NCBI GenBank assembly: GCA_003641405.1
Contig: QNAF01000122.1
Location: forward strand, 1 to 7,794
DNA length: 7,794 nt
Source: Candidatus Zixiibacteriota bacterium
GTDB taxonomy: Bacteria > Zixibacteria > MSB-5A5 > GN15 > FEB-12
Reading direction: 5' to 3'
Part shown: in pieces, positions 1 through 6,536 of the stretch
Position numbering within the stretch: the first letter of the stretch is position 1
How the letters are laid out: every line of letters begins with the position of its first letter
The notes under the pieces: generated by a model
What the model saw: only the letters and a program-made list of their open reading frames with translations
Database searches by the model: none
What the model was told of the DNA's origin: nothing
Translations under genes and position numbers: made by a program

Positions 1-266
1 ACATAAACTTCTTCGGTGGCTTTGACGCCACATTCAACTACAACCTGGCGCTCCTGTTCGAATACGATGCCGCCCTGAACGATGATCGTGGTGATTATCC
101 GGATATCACGGGCAAGGGCCGCGGCTACCTGAATATGTCGATCAAGTGGTTGTTTGCCAGGAATCTTGAGCTTGAGTTCATTCTGAAAGACCTGTTAGTC
201 AATCGGCGCGGCGAAGGGGTCACTTTCCAGCGCGGCGTACGGATGATGTATATCGACAACTTTTAG
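1..266 (+). CDS. Probable outer-membrane beta-barrel protein, 3' end only
   Basis: The open frame enters from the left edge (first full codon at 3) and stops with TAG at 264-266, leaving 87 residues. Alternating hydrophobic and polar stretches rich in aromatic residues and glycine (FFGGFDATFNYNLALLFEYD, then GYLNMSIKWLF, then LELEFILKDLL) look like successive amphipathic beta strands. The protein ends in Phe, the usual last residue of barrel proteins recognised by the BAM machinery. The LELEF-x-LKDLL segment and the closing strand resemble the C-termini of large uncharacterised barrel proteins, including some annotated as YjbH-like exopolysaccharide-associated proteins; that resemblance is from memory and uncertain. 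The start, signal peptide and function lie outside the window. The gene converges on the creatininase-family gene, leaving 31 bases with no obvious terminator hairpin. Confidence 0.6.
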   Translation, partial: INFFGGFDATFNYNLALLFEYDAALNDDRGDYPDITGKGRGYLNMSIKWLFARNLELEFILKDLLVNRRGEGVTFQRGVRMMYIDNF

Positions 267-297
267 ACTGAGATATCCGATTGAAGAAAGAGGGTAA

Positions 298-1032
298 CTA
301 CATACCGAACTTGCGCCAGCGAGCGATTACATGTTCAACGAAATCGCCGACTTCCTTTATGACCCTGGCGTGGTACTTCCGAGATTTCTCAATATCAAAA
401 TCCGGATAGCCCTCACCCTCTTTGTAGAGTAATATCGTACCCGGTACCGGGTAAACATCTGCTCCTGACCGGAAATAGTAAGCAAACTCAGGATCGTGCT
501 GCTCTTCGTTGACAAACGTCGGATTGACAGTCTGCACCATAGCTGACTCATCCGTACCTCCATGTCCACCCATGTGACCATAGAACTCCCGGGTCAAGTT
601 TCCGCAGAGATCCCACCAGTGAATCACAGCAATGTTCTTCTGCATTTTGGCGTGGAACTCATACGCTGCCGCCTTGAGGGCGCTATTATTGCCACCATGC
701 CCATTGAGTACGATGACATTGCGAAATCCTGTCTGCGCGAATGAGTTCAGAATGTCACTCACGAACGCCTGCCATGTCTCCGGCTTGATCGTCGAACCGC
801 CATTGTAACGCCGCAACGACCTGGAGATCCCATAACTTACAGTCGGTGCAATCAGTGCATTGAGCCTGTCGGCGATGCCTTCGGCAATCGATCCGGGAAT
901 GAAATTGTCAGTACCCAGACAGGCAGAACCGTGGGCTTCCACTGTTCCCACCGGCAGGAGAATAGTGTCTATGTCAGAGGGAACAAGGTCTCTCACTTGC
1001 AGCCAGTTGAGCCGTTGAAGATGTCTTTCCAT
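298..1032 (-). CDS. Creatininase-family metallohydrolase
   Basis: A 244-residue protein of normal length for the creatininase family, which consists of cytoplasmic metal-dependent amidohydrolases. Members include creatininase, the archaeal formamide hydrolase ArfB and the mycofactocin peptidase MftE. Visible family motifs are PVGTVEAHG at 27-35 (Glu32, His34), LGTDN at 39-43 (Asp42), NGHGGN at 110-115 (His112) and HGGTDES at 157-163 (Glu162). These supply the usual set of two-metal ligands. The last motif deviates from the common H-A-G-E-x-E-T form because Thr160 replaces the first Glu. The ATG at 1032-1030 overlaps the TAA of the upstream gene by one base, and a GGAAG-like ribosome site sits inside the end of that gene, so translation is probably coupled. 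The substrate cannot be told from sequence; creatinine itself is unlikely because the family is mostly of other specificities. Confidence 0.85.
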   Translation of the reverse strand: MERHLQRLNWLQVRDLVPSDIDTILLPVGTVEAHGSACLGTDNFIPGSIAEGIADRLNALIAPTVSYGISRSLRRYNGGSTIKPETWQAFVSDILNSFAQTGFRNVIVLNGHGGNNSALKAAAYEFHAKMQKNIAVIHWWDLCGNLTREFYGHMGGHGGTDESAMVQTVNPTFVNEEQHDPEFAYYFRSGADVYPVPGTILLYKEGEGYPDFDIEKSRKYHARVIKEVGDFVEHVIARWRKFGM

Positions 1033-1781
1033 TAGGCTTCCAGCTTGGAGATAAGGCGCTCCATGACAAGTTCCGTCTCACGCGCGGTGATCTCGTCACC
1101 TTCAAAGCGAAATTGATTTATGTCGCGCGCCATCATCTCAAGGTCTTCCGAGTTCTCTACAGTATACCAAATCTCCAGCTCCGACCAACTCAACTCTTTG
1201 GCCGTGAAGGCACTTGCCACTTCCGAGTAGATGGCGGCCGATTTCCAGTCGAAATCCGATAGCTGTATGCGATAGGAGCCGGACATTCCAACAATATAGT
1301 ATCTTCCCTCAGGAGTAGGTCCAAAGATGGCGTCAGATTGCTCAAGCATCCTCAGCGCGGTTTCAAACATCGAGGCCGTGACAGTTGGCGTACGACTGCC
1401 GATGACCAGCACATTGTCATAGCCATTCCCAAAACAGTCCTGGAAGACCTTCTCTATTCTGATTCCCCACCGTTCCTGTTCAAGCTTATGCGTAGAGAAG
1501 CGGGACTCGAAGTCTTCGATCTTCTTCTTACTCAGTTTACTGGCAACGTATTCCCTTACGATCTTGACCAGGTGCTGTCTCTCCGAATCGTTGATATAGT
1601 ACAAACGCAGGTCCGCTCCAGCAACCTTCAAGGCGTTGCGGATAGAGTCTGTAATGAATGCCTGATGAAGAAACCGCAGATCGTCTCCGGTAACAGCCCC
1701 AAAATCCATTTTGGAACCATCTTCTGTTGGTTCTTGAATGCAGACTGCGATTACAGATTTTGTTTTCTTTTTCGGTGTCAT
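1032..1781 (-). CDS. DUF2064 / CofC-like glycosyltransferase-A-fold protein, divergent
   Basis: A 249-residue protein. The segment at about 112-168 matches the core of the DUF2064 (TIGR04282, glycosyltransferase-like, CofC-related) family: an FQDCFGNGYDNVLVIGS strand-turn, a following helix, then DAIFGPTPEGRYYIVG where the family usually has V-x-GP-x-x-DGGYYLIG. Two key positions differ. The usual G-x-D-x-P nucleotide/metal motif reads GSRTP (129-133), so Asp is replaced by Arg130, and the DGGY turn reads EGRY (158-161). The N-terminus begins with a Lys-rich stretch and the C-terminal ~50 residues look helical and acidic. No signal peptide or membrane segment is seen, so it is probably cytoplasmic. 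It is the first gene of a two-gene unit with the creatininase-family gene. The ribosome site is weak (CTGGA shortly before ATG). Substrate and activity are unknown; the fold assignment is fairly safe, catalytic competence is not. Confidence 0.72.
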   Translation of the reverse strand: MTPKKKTKSVIAVCIQEPTEDGSKMDFGAVTGDDLRFLHQAFITDSIRNALKVAGADLRLYYINDSERQHLVKIVREYVASKLSKKKIEDFESRFSTHKLEQERWGIRIEKVFQDCFGNGYDNVLVIGSRTPTVTASMFETALRMLEQSDAIFGPTPEGRYYIVGMSGSYRIQLSDFDWKSAAIYSEVASAFTAKELSWSELEIWYTVENSEDLEMMARDINQFRFEGDEITARETELVMERLISKLEA

Positions 1782-1816
1782 AATATCCAGCCGGTGTTAC
1801 TTATCATCTGCCAGAC

Positions 1817-1845
1817 AATATATGTTTGCCCTATTTTAACGTCAA
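1817..1845 (-). promoter_or_regulatory. Likely sigma70-type promoter for the DUF2064-creatininase pair
   Basis: Reading leftward, TTGACG (1845-1840) is followed by a 17-base spacer and TATATT (1822-1817). Each hexamer matches five of six consensus positions. Transcription would start near 1810, about 30 bases before the ATG at 1781. This is the best promoter match in the window, but it is sequence-based only. Confidence 0.55.
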
Positions 1846-1921
1846 GTCACGCTGGAAGAAAAACGAAAACAGCCAGAGATGTTGAGATGACAGACTTGTT
1901 GATGAATCCCATAGCAGTGTT

Positions 1922-1969
1922 GTGTCGGGTCCTGATTTCCCGCCTGGGCGGGAGATTGTGACCTGACAC
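1922..1969. repeat. Hairpin 2 of repeat copy A
   Basis: Outer arms GTGTCGGGTC (1922-1931) and GACCTGACAC (1960-1969) pair over ten positions with one G-T wobble. After an internal loop, TCCCGCC (1938-1944) and GGCGGGA (1947-1953) form a seven-pair inner stem closed by a TG loop. It corresponds to 7194-7241 in copy B. Confidence 0.7.
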
Positions 1970-1990
1970 GTAACATTATGCCACAGAATG

Positions 1991-2033
1991 GAGTCAGGTC
2001 TCATCCCACCTCTGGCGGGAAAGGATCTGACTC
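1991..2033. repeat. Hairpin 1 of repeat copy A
   Basis: Outer arms GAGTCAGGTC (1991-2000) and GATCTGACTC (2024-2033) pair over ten positions with one G-T wobble. The inner stem CCCACC (2005-2010) with GGCGGG (2014-2019) has one A-C mismatch. It corresponds to 7115-7157 in copy B, where both stems are perfect. Confidence 0.7.
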
Positions 2034-2076
2034 AACTCAGGAGGATGATCTCTGTGTTCCACATCTGCCGGATGAT

Positions 2077-2100
2077 GCGGCGCATGTGGGCATACGCCGC
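2077..2100. repeat. Extra hairpin in the right part of copy A
   Basis: GCGGCG (2077-2082) pairs with CGCCGC (2095-2100). Further pairs inside (ATG with CAT, after one mismatch) give a 24-base near-palindrome. It has no counterpart in copy B and no T-run on either side, so it is not a classic terminator. It lies 114 bases past the dsbD stop codon. Confidence 0.5.
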
Positions 2101-2213
2101 CCACTATCTATCAGTTTGTCAACAACCTGTTAGATGTCTTGAGATAAACCCCCTGCATACATCAGCCCAAATTGAACCCGTTGATGCCAGAAGTGTATGC
2201 TGTTGGCTCCAAG

Positions 2214-4127
2214 TCATTGCAGTTGGCGCATTTCGGCAATCATCGTCTCAGGCTTCACGACACCCTGCAACATGCGTTGTACTCGTCCCTGCGAATCCAG
2301 AAGCAGAGTAGTCGGCAGAGAATATTGACTCAGACCAAAGCGTTCCTTGAAATCCAAAGTGGTCGGCGAATCTGCTGTCTCCAACTGAATCTTGATGGTG
2401 ACAAAGCGTTCAGCTTCAGTGGCAACGTCGGGGTCGCCGAATGTTTTCTTATCCAAAACTCGACAGTTGATGCACCATGTAGCCCACGTATCAATCAGTA
2501 CCGGCTTGCCCTCAGCCTTTGCCCGCGCCAGGCCCTTCTCCAAGTCGGTTTCCCATTTGATTAACTCTGAGTTGTGAGCCGACACACTGGTGCCAGTCGG
2601 AAACCACTGTGAAACCGGTGGCAGAATAAACCCTTCGGTCAACACAGTCCCGACAAAGAGGTAGGTTCCAGTCAGGAGTGCAATGATCCCCAGATACTTC
2701 TTGAGACGAACAAAGAAGCCGGCTTCCATCGAAATCCGATCGATTCCGCCGCCAAATACTCCAAAAGCCAACAAGACCAGAGCTGTCAAGATTGCGGTTG
2801 TGACCGGAGAAATGACAGTGCGTACGAAGTACAGGGCCATTAGCAACAGCACAAAGCCAAAGAACTTCTTGACCGTTTCCATCCATGCTCCCGAGTTCGG
2901 AAGCTTATTGATAGCCGACGAAAACGTTCCTATGATCATGAACAATGTGCCCAATCCGAGAGCAAATACAAACAGAATCAGAAAACCAAAATAGGGCGAT
3001 CCACTGGTAGCTACGTACATAAGTATTCCGGCAACAAACGGTCCTACACACGGCGAAACCACAAGGGCCGCAACTATGCCGAGGACGATGGCCCCGACTA
3101 CACCGCCGCTTTTCCGGGTTGTCCCAAGTTTCTGTCTGATAAACAGCGGCACCTGGAGTTCGTAAAGCCCAAACATTGAAAGCGAGAATATCACGAAAAC
3201 AACGGCAATACTCACAACGACAATCGGATTGGCCAGCCAGGCACCAAAAACACCCCCGACCAATGATACGACCAAACCCATCAATCCGTAGACAACCGCC
3301 ATGGAACCGACATAGAACAGGGACATCACGAATCCCTTACCCACGGACCGTTGCTGACCTGCGAAAATACTCACCGTAATCGGTATCATAGGATAGGTAC
3401 AGGGCGAAAACGATAATAGCAGTCCCATGACGAAGGCCACGCCCAGTGCCATAAGGTAACCCCAGAAGCCATACTCATCGATCAGTCGCTGCAGATCAGA
3501 GTCGAGTTCACCACTTTTTCCTGTAGCCTGCCCCTGATCGATAGGAACATCGAGAGCCCCGAATATCTCTTCGTTGATCGGGGTACCCTCATGGCCTATC
3601 GTCACTTCCAGCTGCGCTTCAATCGTTTGGGGAGGCAGGCACGAAACATCGTTGCAGGACTGCGAGGTAAAACTGATTGGGATCGTGTACTCACCATCCG
3701 CAACGTCTTCGGCTACCTTCACCTGAAATGAAATTGCGACCTCACCATGGTAGACCGAGGTCACTTCATCCGCCAGAACAGCATCGCCTGCGCGCGGATA
3801 AGTGATACTGTACGGGATTAGCCCGCCAACAGTGTCCACCGACAAGTTGGCAGGGATTAGATAGTCCTGGTATGGCTTGGCCGAATTGATGTGCCAATCA
3901 GAGGCAATGGAGACGACTGCCGCCGCAACATAGCTCTTCCCTGCTTCTGCTGATGAGGTTGAGAAAACGGCGGACAGACCCACCAACTGCGGCTCATCCT
4001 GCTCGGGAATGTCTGCTCCAAGTGAAAAGACATCGGTGCCCACGCTGGTCCCGGCAATCCCGAAGAGGATTGCCACCTGGAAGATCAAGAGCAGTCGCAG
4101 GTTGCTCCGGCTGAATACGGTGTTCAT
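2214..4127 (-). CDS. dsbD: Thiol:disulfide interchange protein DsbD
   Basis: A 637-residue inner-membrane protein that carries electrons from cytoplasmic thioredoxin to periplasmic thiol proteins. All three DsbD parts are present. After an N-terminal signal sequence (about 1-31) comes the periplasmic alpha domain with cysteines in SCNDVSCLPP (Cys158, Cys163). The membrane domain (about 220-500) has the paired redox cysteines in SPCTYP (Cys243) and SPCVGP (Cys360). A C-terminal thioredoxin-fold gamma domain has WCINC (Cys552, Cys555) and a cis-proline in SLPTT (Pro605). The length is typical, somewhat above the E. coli protein. A GGAG ribosome site lies eight bases before the ATG. It is last in the leftward block that starts with trxA, whose product is the expected electron donor, but a 166-base gap with its own possible promoter separates it from the receiver-like gene. 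Likely roles are isomerase reduction and cytochrome c maturation. Confidence 0.95.
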   Translation of the reverse strand: MNTVFSRSNLRLLLIFQVAILFGIAGTSVGTDVFSLGADIPEQDEPQLVGLSAVFSTSSAEAGKSYVAAAVVSIASDWHINSAKPYQDYLIPANLSVDTVGGLIPYSITYPRAGDAVLADEVTSVYHGEVAISFQVKVAEDVADGEYTIPISFTSQSCNDVSCLPPQTIEAQLEVTIGHEGTPINEEIFGALDVPIDQGQATGKSGELDSDLQRLIDEYGFWGYLMALGVAFVMGLLLSFSPCTYPMIPITVSIFAGQQRSVGKGFVMSLFYVGSMAVVYGLMGLVVSLVGGVFGAWLANPIVVVSIAVVFVIFSLSMFGLYELQVPLFIRQKLGTTRKSGGVVGAIVLGIVAALVVSPCVGPFVAGILMYVATSGSPYFGFLILFVFALGLGTLFMIIGTFSSAINKLPNSGAWMETVKKFFGFVLLLMALYFVRTVISPVTTAILTALVLLAFGVFGGGIDRISMEAGFFVRLKKYLGIIALLTGTYLFVGTVLTEGFILPPVSQWFPTGTSVSAHNSELIKWETDLEKGLARAKAEGKPVLIDTWATWCINCRVLDKKTFGDPDVATEAERFVTIKIQLETADSPTTLDFKERFGLSQYSLPTTLLLDSQGRVQRMLQGVVKPETMIAEMRQLQ

Positions 4128-4238
4128 CGTCTGGTCTCCATTTACTCCACACTTGTCAATCAGAGTCCCGCTCCCGCACTACTACGGCCTCACCCGGCTG
4201 AGCATCGTCGTACGACACAACCGAGTGTTCAGATCGGG

Positions 4239-4267
4239 ATACTAGCAGAACTGAATGTATATAACAA
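4239..4267 (-). promoter_or_regulatory. Possible promoter for dsbD
   Basis: Reading leftward, TTGTTA (4267-4262), a 17-base spacer and TAGTAT (4244-4239) each match four of six sigma70 consensus positions. The start would be near 4232, leaving a leader of about 105 bases before the dsbD ATG. A perfect ten-base palindrome GTCGTACGAC (4207-4216) lies inside that leader and could be an operator, though it may be chance. A moderate match only. Confidence 0.33.
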
Positions 4268-4293
4268 CCGAAGGGCAGGAAAGTTCTTTTGAG

Positions 4294-5526
4294 TTACGAT
4301 TTCTTGCGCGTACGCTTGACGATTTCGTCTCGGATAAGCCCCAGGAGCTTGTCCTCATCGATTTTGTCGATGATCATCCGAGCGACCTTGTCAGCCAGTT
4401 CTCGAGCAAACTGTCGTGTAAACAAGCTGATTTGCTGAGGAGTGATTCTCTCCAGCTCTTCATCCCAGGACAGATTTGGAGCATTGTCCGGGCTTTTCGA
4501 TTCCGGCTCTTGGACAGTAATACTCTCGACTTCGCTGGTACGTAGCTGCTCAATTTCCTTTTTGAAGTCGTCAATAAACTTCTCTACTCCACCGCCTGAT
4601 TTCGAGTCTGCTACACCTGCTGATGCCTTTGTCGTTGGTGGTCCGGAGATCGGGTCAACAGTCGCGGACGGGTCCGTTATAGTAAGCTTGCCTGATTCAG
4701 CCATATCCTTGGTGTTATTGGACAGCGCTTGTGCTGGACTACCAGGAGCTTCATTATCCTGCTTGATGCTATTAACAAACCAATCGTAGTCATGAGAACA
4801 AGCCTCTTGCTCATCTGACTCTCCCTGAGTCATTCCAAACTGGTCATCCAGGATATCCAGTTTGCCAGTACCTTCCACAGGCTTGGGCGATTTCTTCTCC
4901 GTAGGTATCTCGATTGGACCGGATCCCTCCACGATGAGCTGTGATTCAATCCCCGTGGAATCTGTTGAGTCGCCATCAGAATCTGAAAACTGTCCCGAAC
5001 CAACCATCTCTCCGGCTGATGCTGGTCTGGGCTTCTTGGAGGAGATGAACGTCTTGTCCATCACTTCCGAATCAGTGACGTCGAGCTTATCTATACCAAG
5101 CGCCGCATCCAGGAAACTGTCGTCTATATCGGCACTCCCAGGCGATTGGGCTGCAAGCGCAGGAGCCGAATCCGCCTGACCGAGAAACACGCTCACCTTC
5201 TGAAGAAAATCCTTCGGATCAAACGGCCTCGGTACGATGACTTCGTCGGGGAAATCCAGATTGCTCTTGTCCGCAGGCTCAAACAACAACAACGGCATAC
5301 TGCCCATATTGGAATCATCTCGAATTTCTTCGTAGTAGGGCATCTCCCCTGCACCCTTGAGATCGGCACCAATGATGATAAGATCGGGACGAGAATGCTT
5401 GATAACCTCCCGCGCCTCTTCTGTCGTGCCAACTGCGATTACATCAAAGCCGTTCTGACGAAGAACTGATTCGGCCACCATTCGCATGGTATCAGTCGGC
5501 TCGGCTACTAAGACTCTGCGATGCAT
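4294..5526 (-). CDS. Degenerate receiver-domain protein with long acidic linker and helical C-terminus
   Basis: A 410-residue protein. Residues 3-117 have the receiver pattern (RVLVAEPTDTMR..., PDLIIIG at 47-53, MPLLLFE at 77-83, IVPRPFDPKDFL at 97-108), but the phosphorylation residues are altered. The phospho-Asp position is Gly53 (Asp55 is two residues later), the second acidic residue of the N-terminal pair is Pro10, the usual Thr/Ser is Glu83 and the usual Lys is Arg100. It is therefore probably a pseudo-receiver. Residues 118-310 are an acidic, Ser/Pro-rich, probably disordered linker with KLDVTD (147), KLDILD (222), KLTITD (280) and an aromatic HDYDWF motif (245-250). Residues 313-332 and 365-410 look helical, ending in a basic tail. 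No DNA-binding or enzyme output domain is seen. In-frame stops just before the ATG fix the start. It follows the rhomboid gene by nine bases. A scaffolding or regulatory role is a guess. Confidence 0.7.
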   Translation of the reverse strand: MHRRVLVAEPTDTMRMVAESVLRQNGFDVIAVGTTEEAREVIKHSRPDLIIIGADLKGAGEMPYYEEIRDDSNMGSMPLLLFEPADKSNLDFPDEVIVPRPFDPKDFLQKVSVFLGQADSAPALAAQSPGSADIDDSFLDAALGIDKLDVTDSEVMDKTFISSKKPRPASAGEMVGSGQFSDSDGDSTDSTGIESQLIVEGSGPIEIPTEKKSPKPVEGTGKLDILDDQFGMTQGESDEQEACSHDYDWFVNSIKQDNEAPGSPAQALSNNTKDMAESGKLTITDPSATVDPISGPPTTKASAGVADSKSGGGVEKFIDDFKKEIEQLRTSEVESITVQEPESKSPDNAPNLSWDEELERITPQQISLFTRQFARELADKVARMIIDKIDEDKLLGLIRDEIVKRTRKKS

Positions 5527-5535
5527 ATGCTAAGG

Positions 5536-6372
5536 CTACCTCCTCGGTTTGTCTTCCTGCCTGGTTAGCTCTGATGAAGCTTGCTCCAGAAACTCGCGAT
5601 CATCTTTGCTGATGTTTTCGATTCCGACAGCGTTTATCTTGTCCAATATGGCATCGACTCGCTTCATTACATCTTCTGCCTCGTGTCGCCTCTTATTAAG
5701 CTTAGCAGTTTGCCGTTTGTACCGCAAGTTTTTTAGTCTCTTGCCGAAAGCAAACCAGCGCCAGTCGATTTTCAAAAACACCAGCGCAGACAAAGCGCCG
5801 CCAAGATGAGCCATGTGAGCAGTGTTGCCACCGGAGAAGAGGACCCCAAGCAACATCATACCGGGGATCGCCCATTTGACCTTGACCGGAAACAGAAAAT
5901 AAATGTACAGCAAACGGTTGGGGAACATCAGCCAATACGCCGTAAGGAGACCATAGATTGCTCCGGAAGCGCCAATTACAGGTATCTGCTGAGATGAATG
6001 AACAGCAAGAGTCAGCGCTGCCGCCGATAGTCCACACATGAAATAAAAGCGAGCAAATCTCTTGCTCTTCCAGGTATGCTCAATCTCGGTTCCAAACATC
6101 CAGAGCACGAACATATTGAAAATGAGATGCAGGGGGGAACTCGTAGAGTGCAGGAACATGTAAGTGAATAGCTGATACAATAGATTGGGGAACTCAGAAA
6201 AAAACAGGGCTGGCGTTAACCCAAGTGCCGGCGTCAGATCCCTGATTACATACTGAAGGAGAAACACCCCACCGTTGATGATGAGCATCCACTTGATGAA
6301 GGGTGAGATGGTCCCGGGACCAAACCCGACCCGTCTCCCCATAGAAGGTCTCTGGCGTTCGAAATAGCTCAT
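5536..6372 (-). CDS. Rhomboid-family intramembrane serine protease
   Basis: A 278-residue inner-membrane protease that cuts transmembrane segments of other proteins. The catalytic Ser136 is in GASGAIYGL (134-142) and the His189 is in HMAHLGG (186-192). HLIFNM (82-87) supplies the conserved His82 and Asn86 of the oxyanion region. About six membrane segments can be placed near 26-46, 64-94, 109-124, 134-150, 154-181 and 186-202, the basic six-helix rhomboid core. After the last helix a basic cytoplasmic tail (about 205-278) carries a helical stretch, AILDKINAVGIENISKDDREFLEQAS, split here for description as AILDKINAVGIENIS (241-255) plus KDDREFLEQAS (256-266). This resembles the DUF6576-type tail seen on many bacterial rhomboids. 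The ribosome site is weak (GGGA four bases before ATG). The substrate is unknown. A 164-base gap with no clear promoter or terminator separates it from trxA. Confidence 0.93.
   Translation of the reverse strand: MSYFERQRPSMGRRVGFGPGTISPFIKWMLIINGGVFLLQYVIRDLTPALGLTPALFFSEFPNLLYQLFTYMFLHSTSSPLHLIFNMFVLWMFGTEIEHTWKSKRFARFYFMCGLSAAALTLAVHSSQQIPVIGASGAIYGLLTAYWLMFPNRLLYIYFLFPVKVKWAIPGMMLLGVLFSGGNTAHMAHLGGALSALVFLKIDWRWFAFGKRLKNLRYKRQTAKLNKRRHEAEDVMKRVDAILDKINAVGIENISKDDREFLEQASSELTRQEDKPRR
5539..5544 (-). promoter_or_regulatory. Ribosome binding site of the receiver-like gene, inside the rhomboid gene end
   Basis: AGGAGG on the minus strand overlaps the last codons of the rhomboid gene, immediately before its TAG (5538-5536). 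It is 12 bases before the ATG at 5526, longer than the usual spacing. It supports this start and suggests translation of the receiver-like protein by ribosomes finishing the rhomboid gene. Confidence 0.6.
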
Positions 6373-6536
6373 ATCATCCCAGTTATCGGCAGGTGCACAT
6401 GGGCAATTAGCTGCTCGGATCGAACAAATAGGATAAGTGCCGGATCAATCACCCCAAAACAACAGTCCATGTCAGCAGTCACCGGGTAAACGCCCTGAGA
6501 CTGGGAGCGAAGAGAGTCGCAATATACGATCCTGCC

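Larger units (their letters stand above)
1893..2127 (+). mobile_element. Dispersed hairpin repeat, copy A (MITE-like, longer and degraded)
   Basis: Bases 1893-2046 align with the reverse complement of 7101-7270, about 87% identical by hand apart from a 15-base segment present only in copy B; most differences are transitions. The left end GACTTGTTGATGAA (1893-1906) corresponds to the copy B terminal repeat. The matching right end is not found where the similarity stops near 2046. A weaker inverted match, TTTGTCAACAACCT (2114-2127), lies about 70 bases further on, so copy A may carry extra internal sequence. The element holds two large hairpins plus a third in the extra part, and no coding capacity. 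No clean target duplication is seen; TTGAGAT occurs at 1882-1888 and again at 2139-2145 but at unequal distances from the ends. The right boundary is uncertain. Confidence 0.6.
1782..2213. other. Intergenic region holding repeat copy A
   Basis: This 432-base stretch lies between the divergent side of the DUF2064 gene and the 3' end of dsbD. It holds the promoter at 1817-1845 and the hairpin-rich repeat at 1893-2127. I see no convincing gene: open frames crossing it run over palindromic DNA and lack recognisable protein sequence. After the dsbD stop (TGA, 2216-2214) there is no clear hairpin followed by a T-run, so any termination would rely on the repeat hairpins or another mechanism. Confidence 0.7.

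Noticed and set aside
267..297. Terminator between the converging barrel and creatininase-family genes
   Set aside because: The 31 bases form no stable stem and have no T-run on either strand.
1338..1961. Plus-strand open frame of 207 codons opposite the DUF2064 gene
   Set aside because: It is the antisense shadow of a gene with a recognisable family core, and it runs into the repeat at its end.
2130..2213. Rho-independent terminator for dsbD
   Set aside because: A weak inverted match (GCATACA with TGTATGC) has a loop of over 30 bases and no T-run follows.
1988..2564. Two plus-strand open frames near the dsbD 3' end
   Set aside because: They begin in repeat copy A or in unique spacer and run antisense through the thioredoxin-like domain of dsbD; no protein-like signal.
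6373..6536. Small gene or RNA between trxA and the rhomboid gene
   Set aside because: No frame with a ribosome site and protein-like sequence, no strong fold, and only a short direct repeat (GATCCG) seen.
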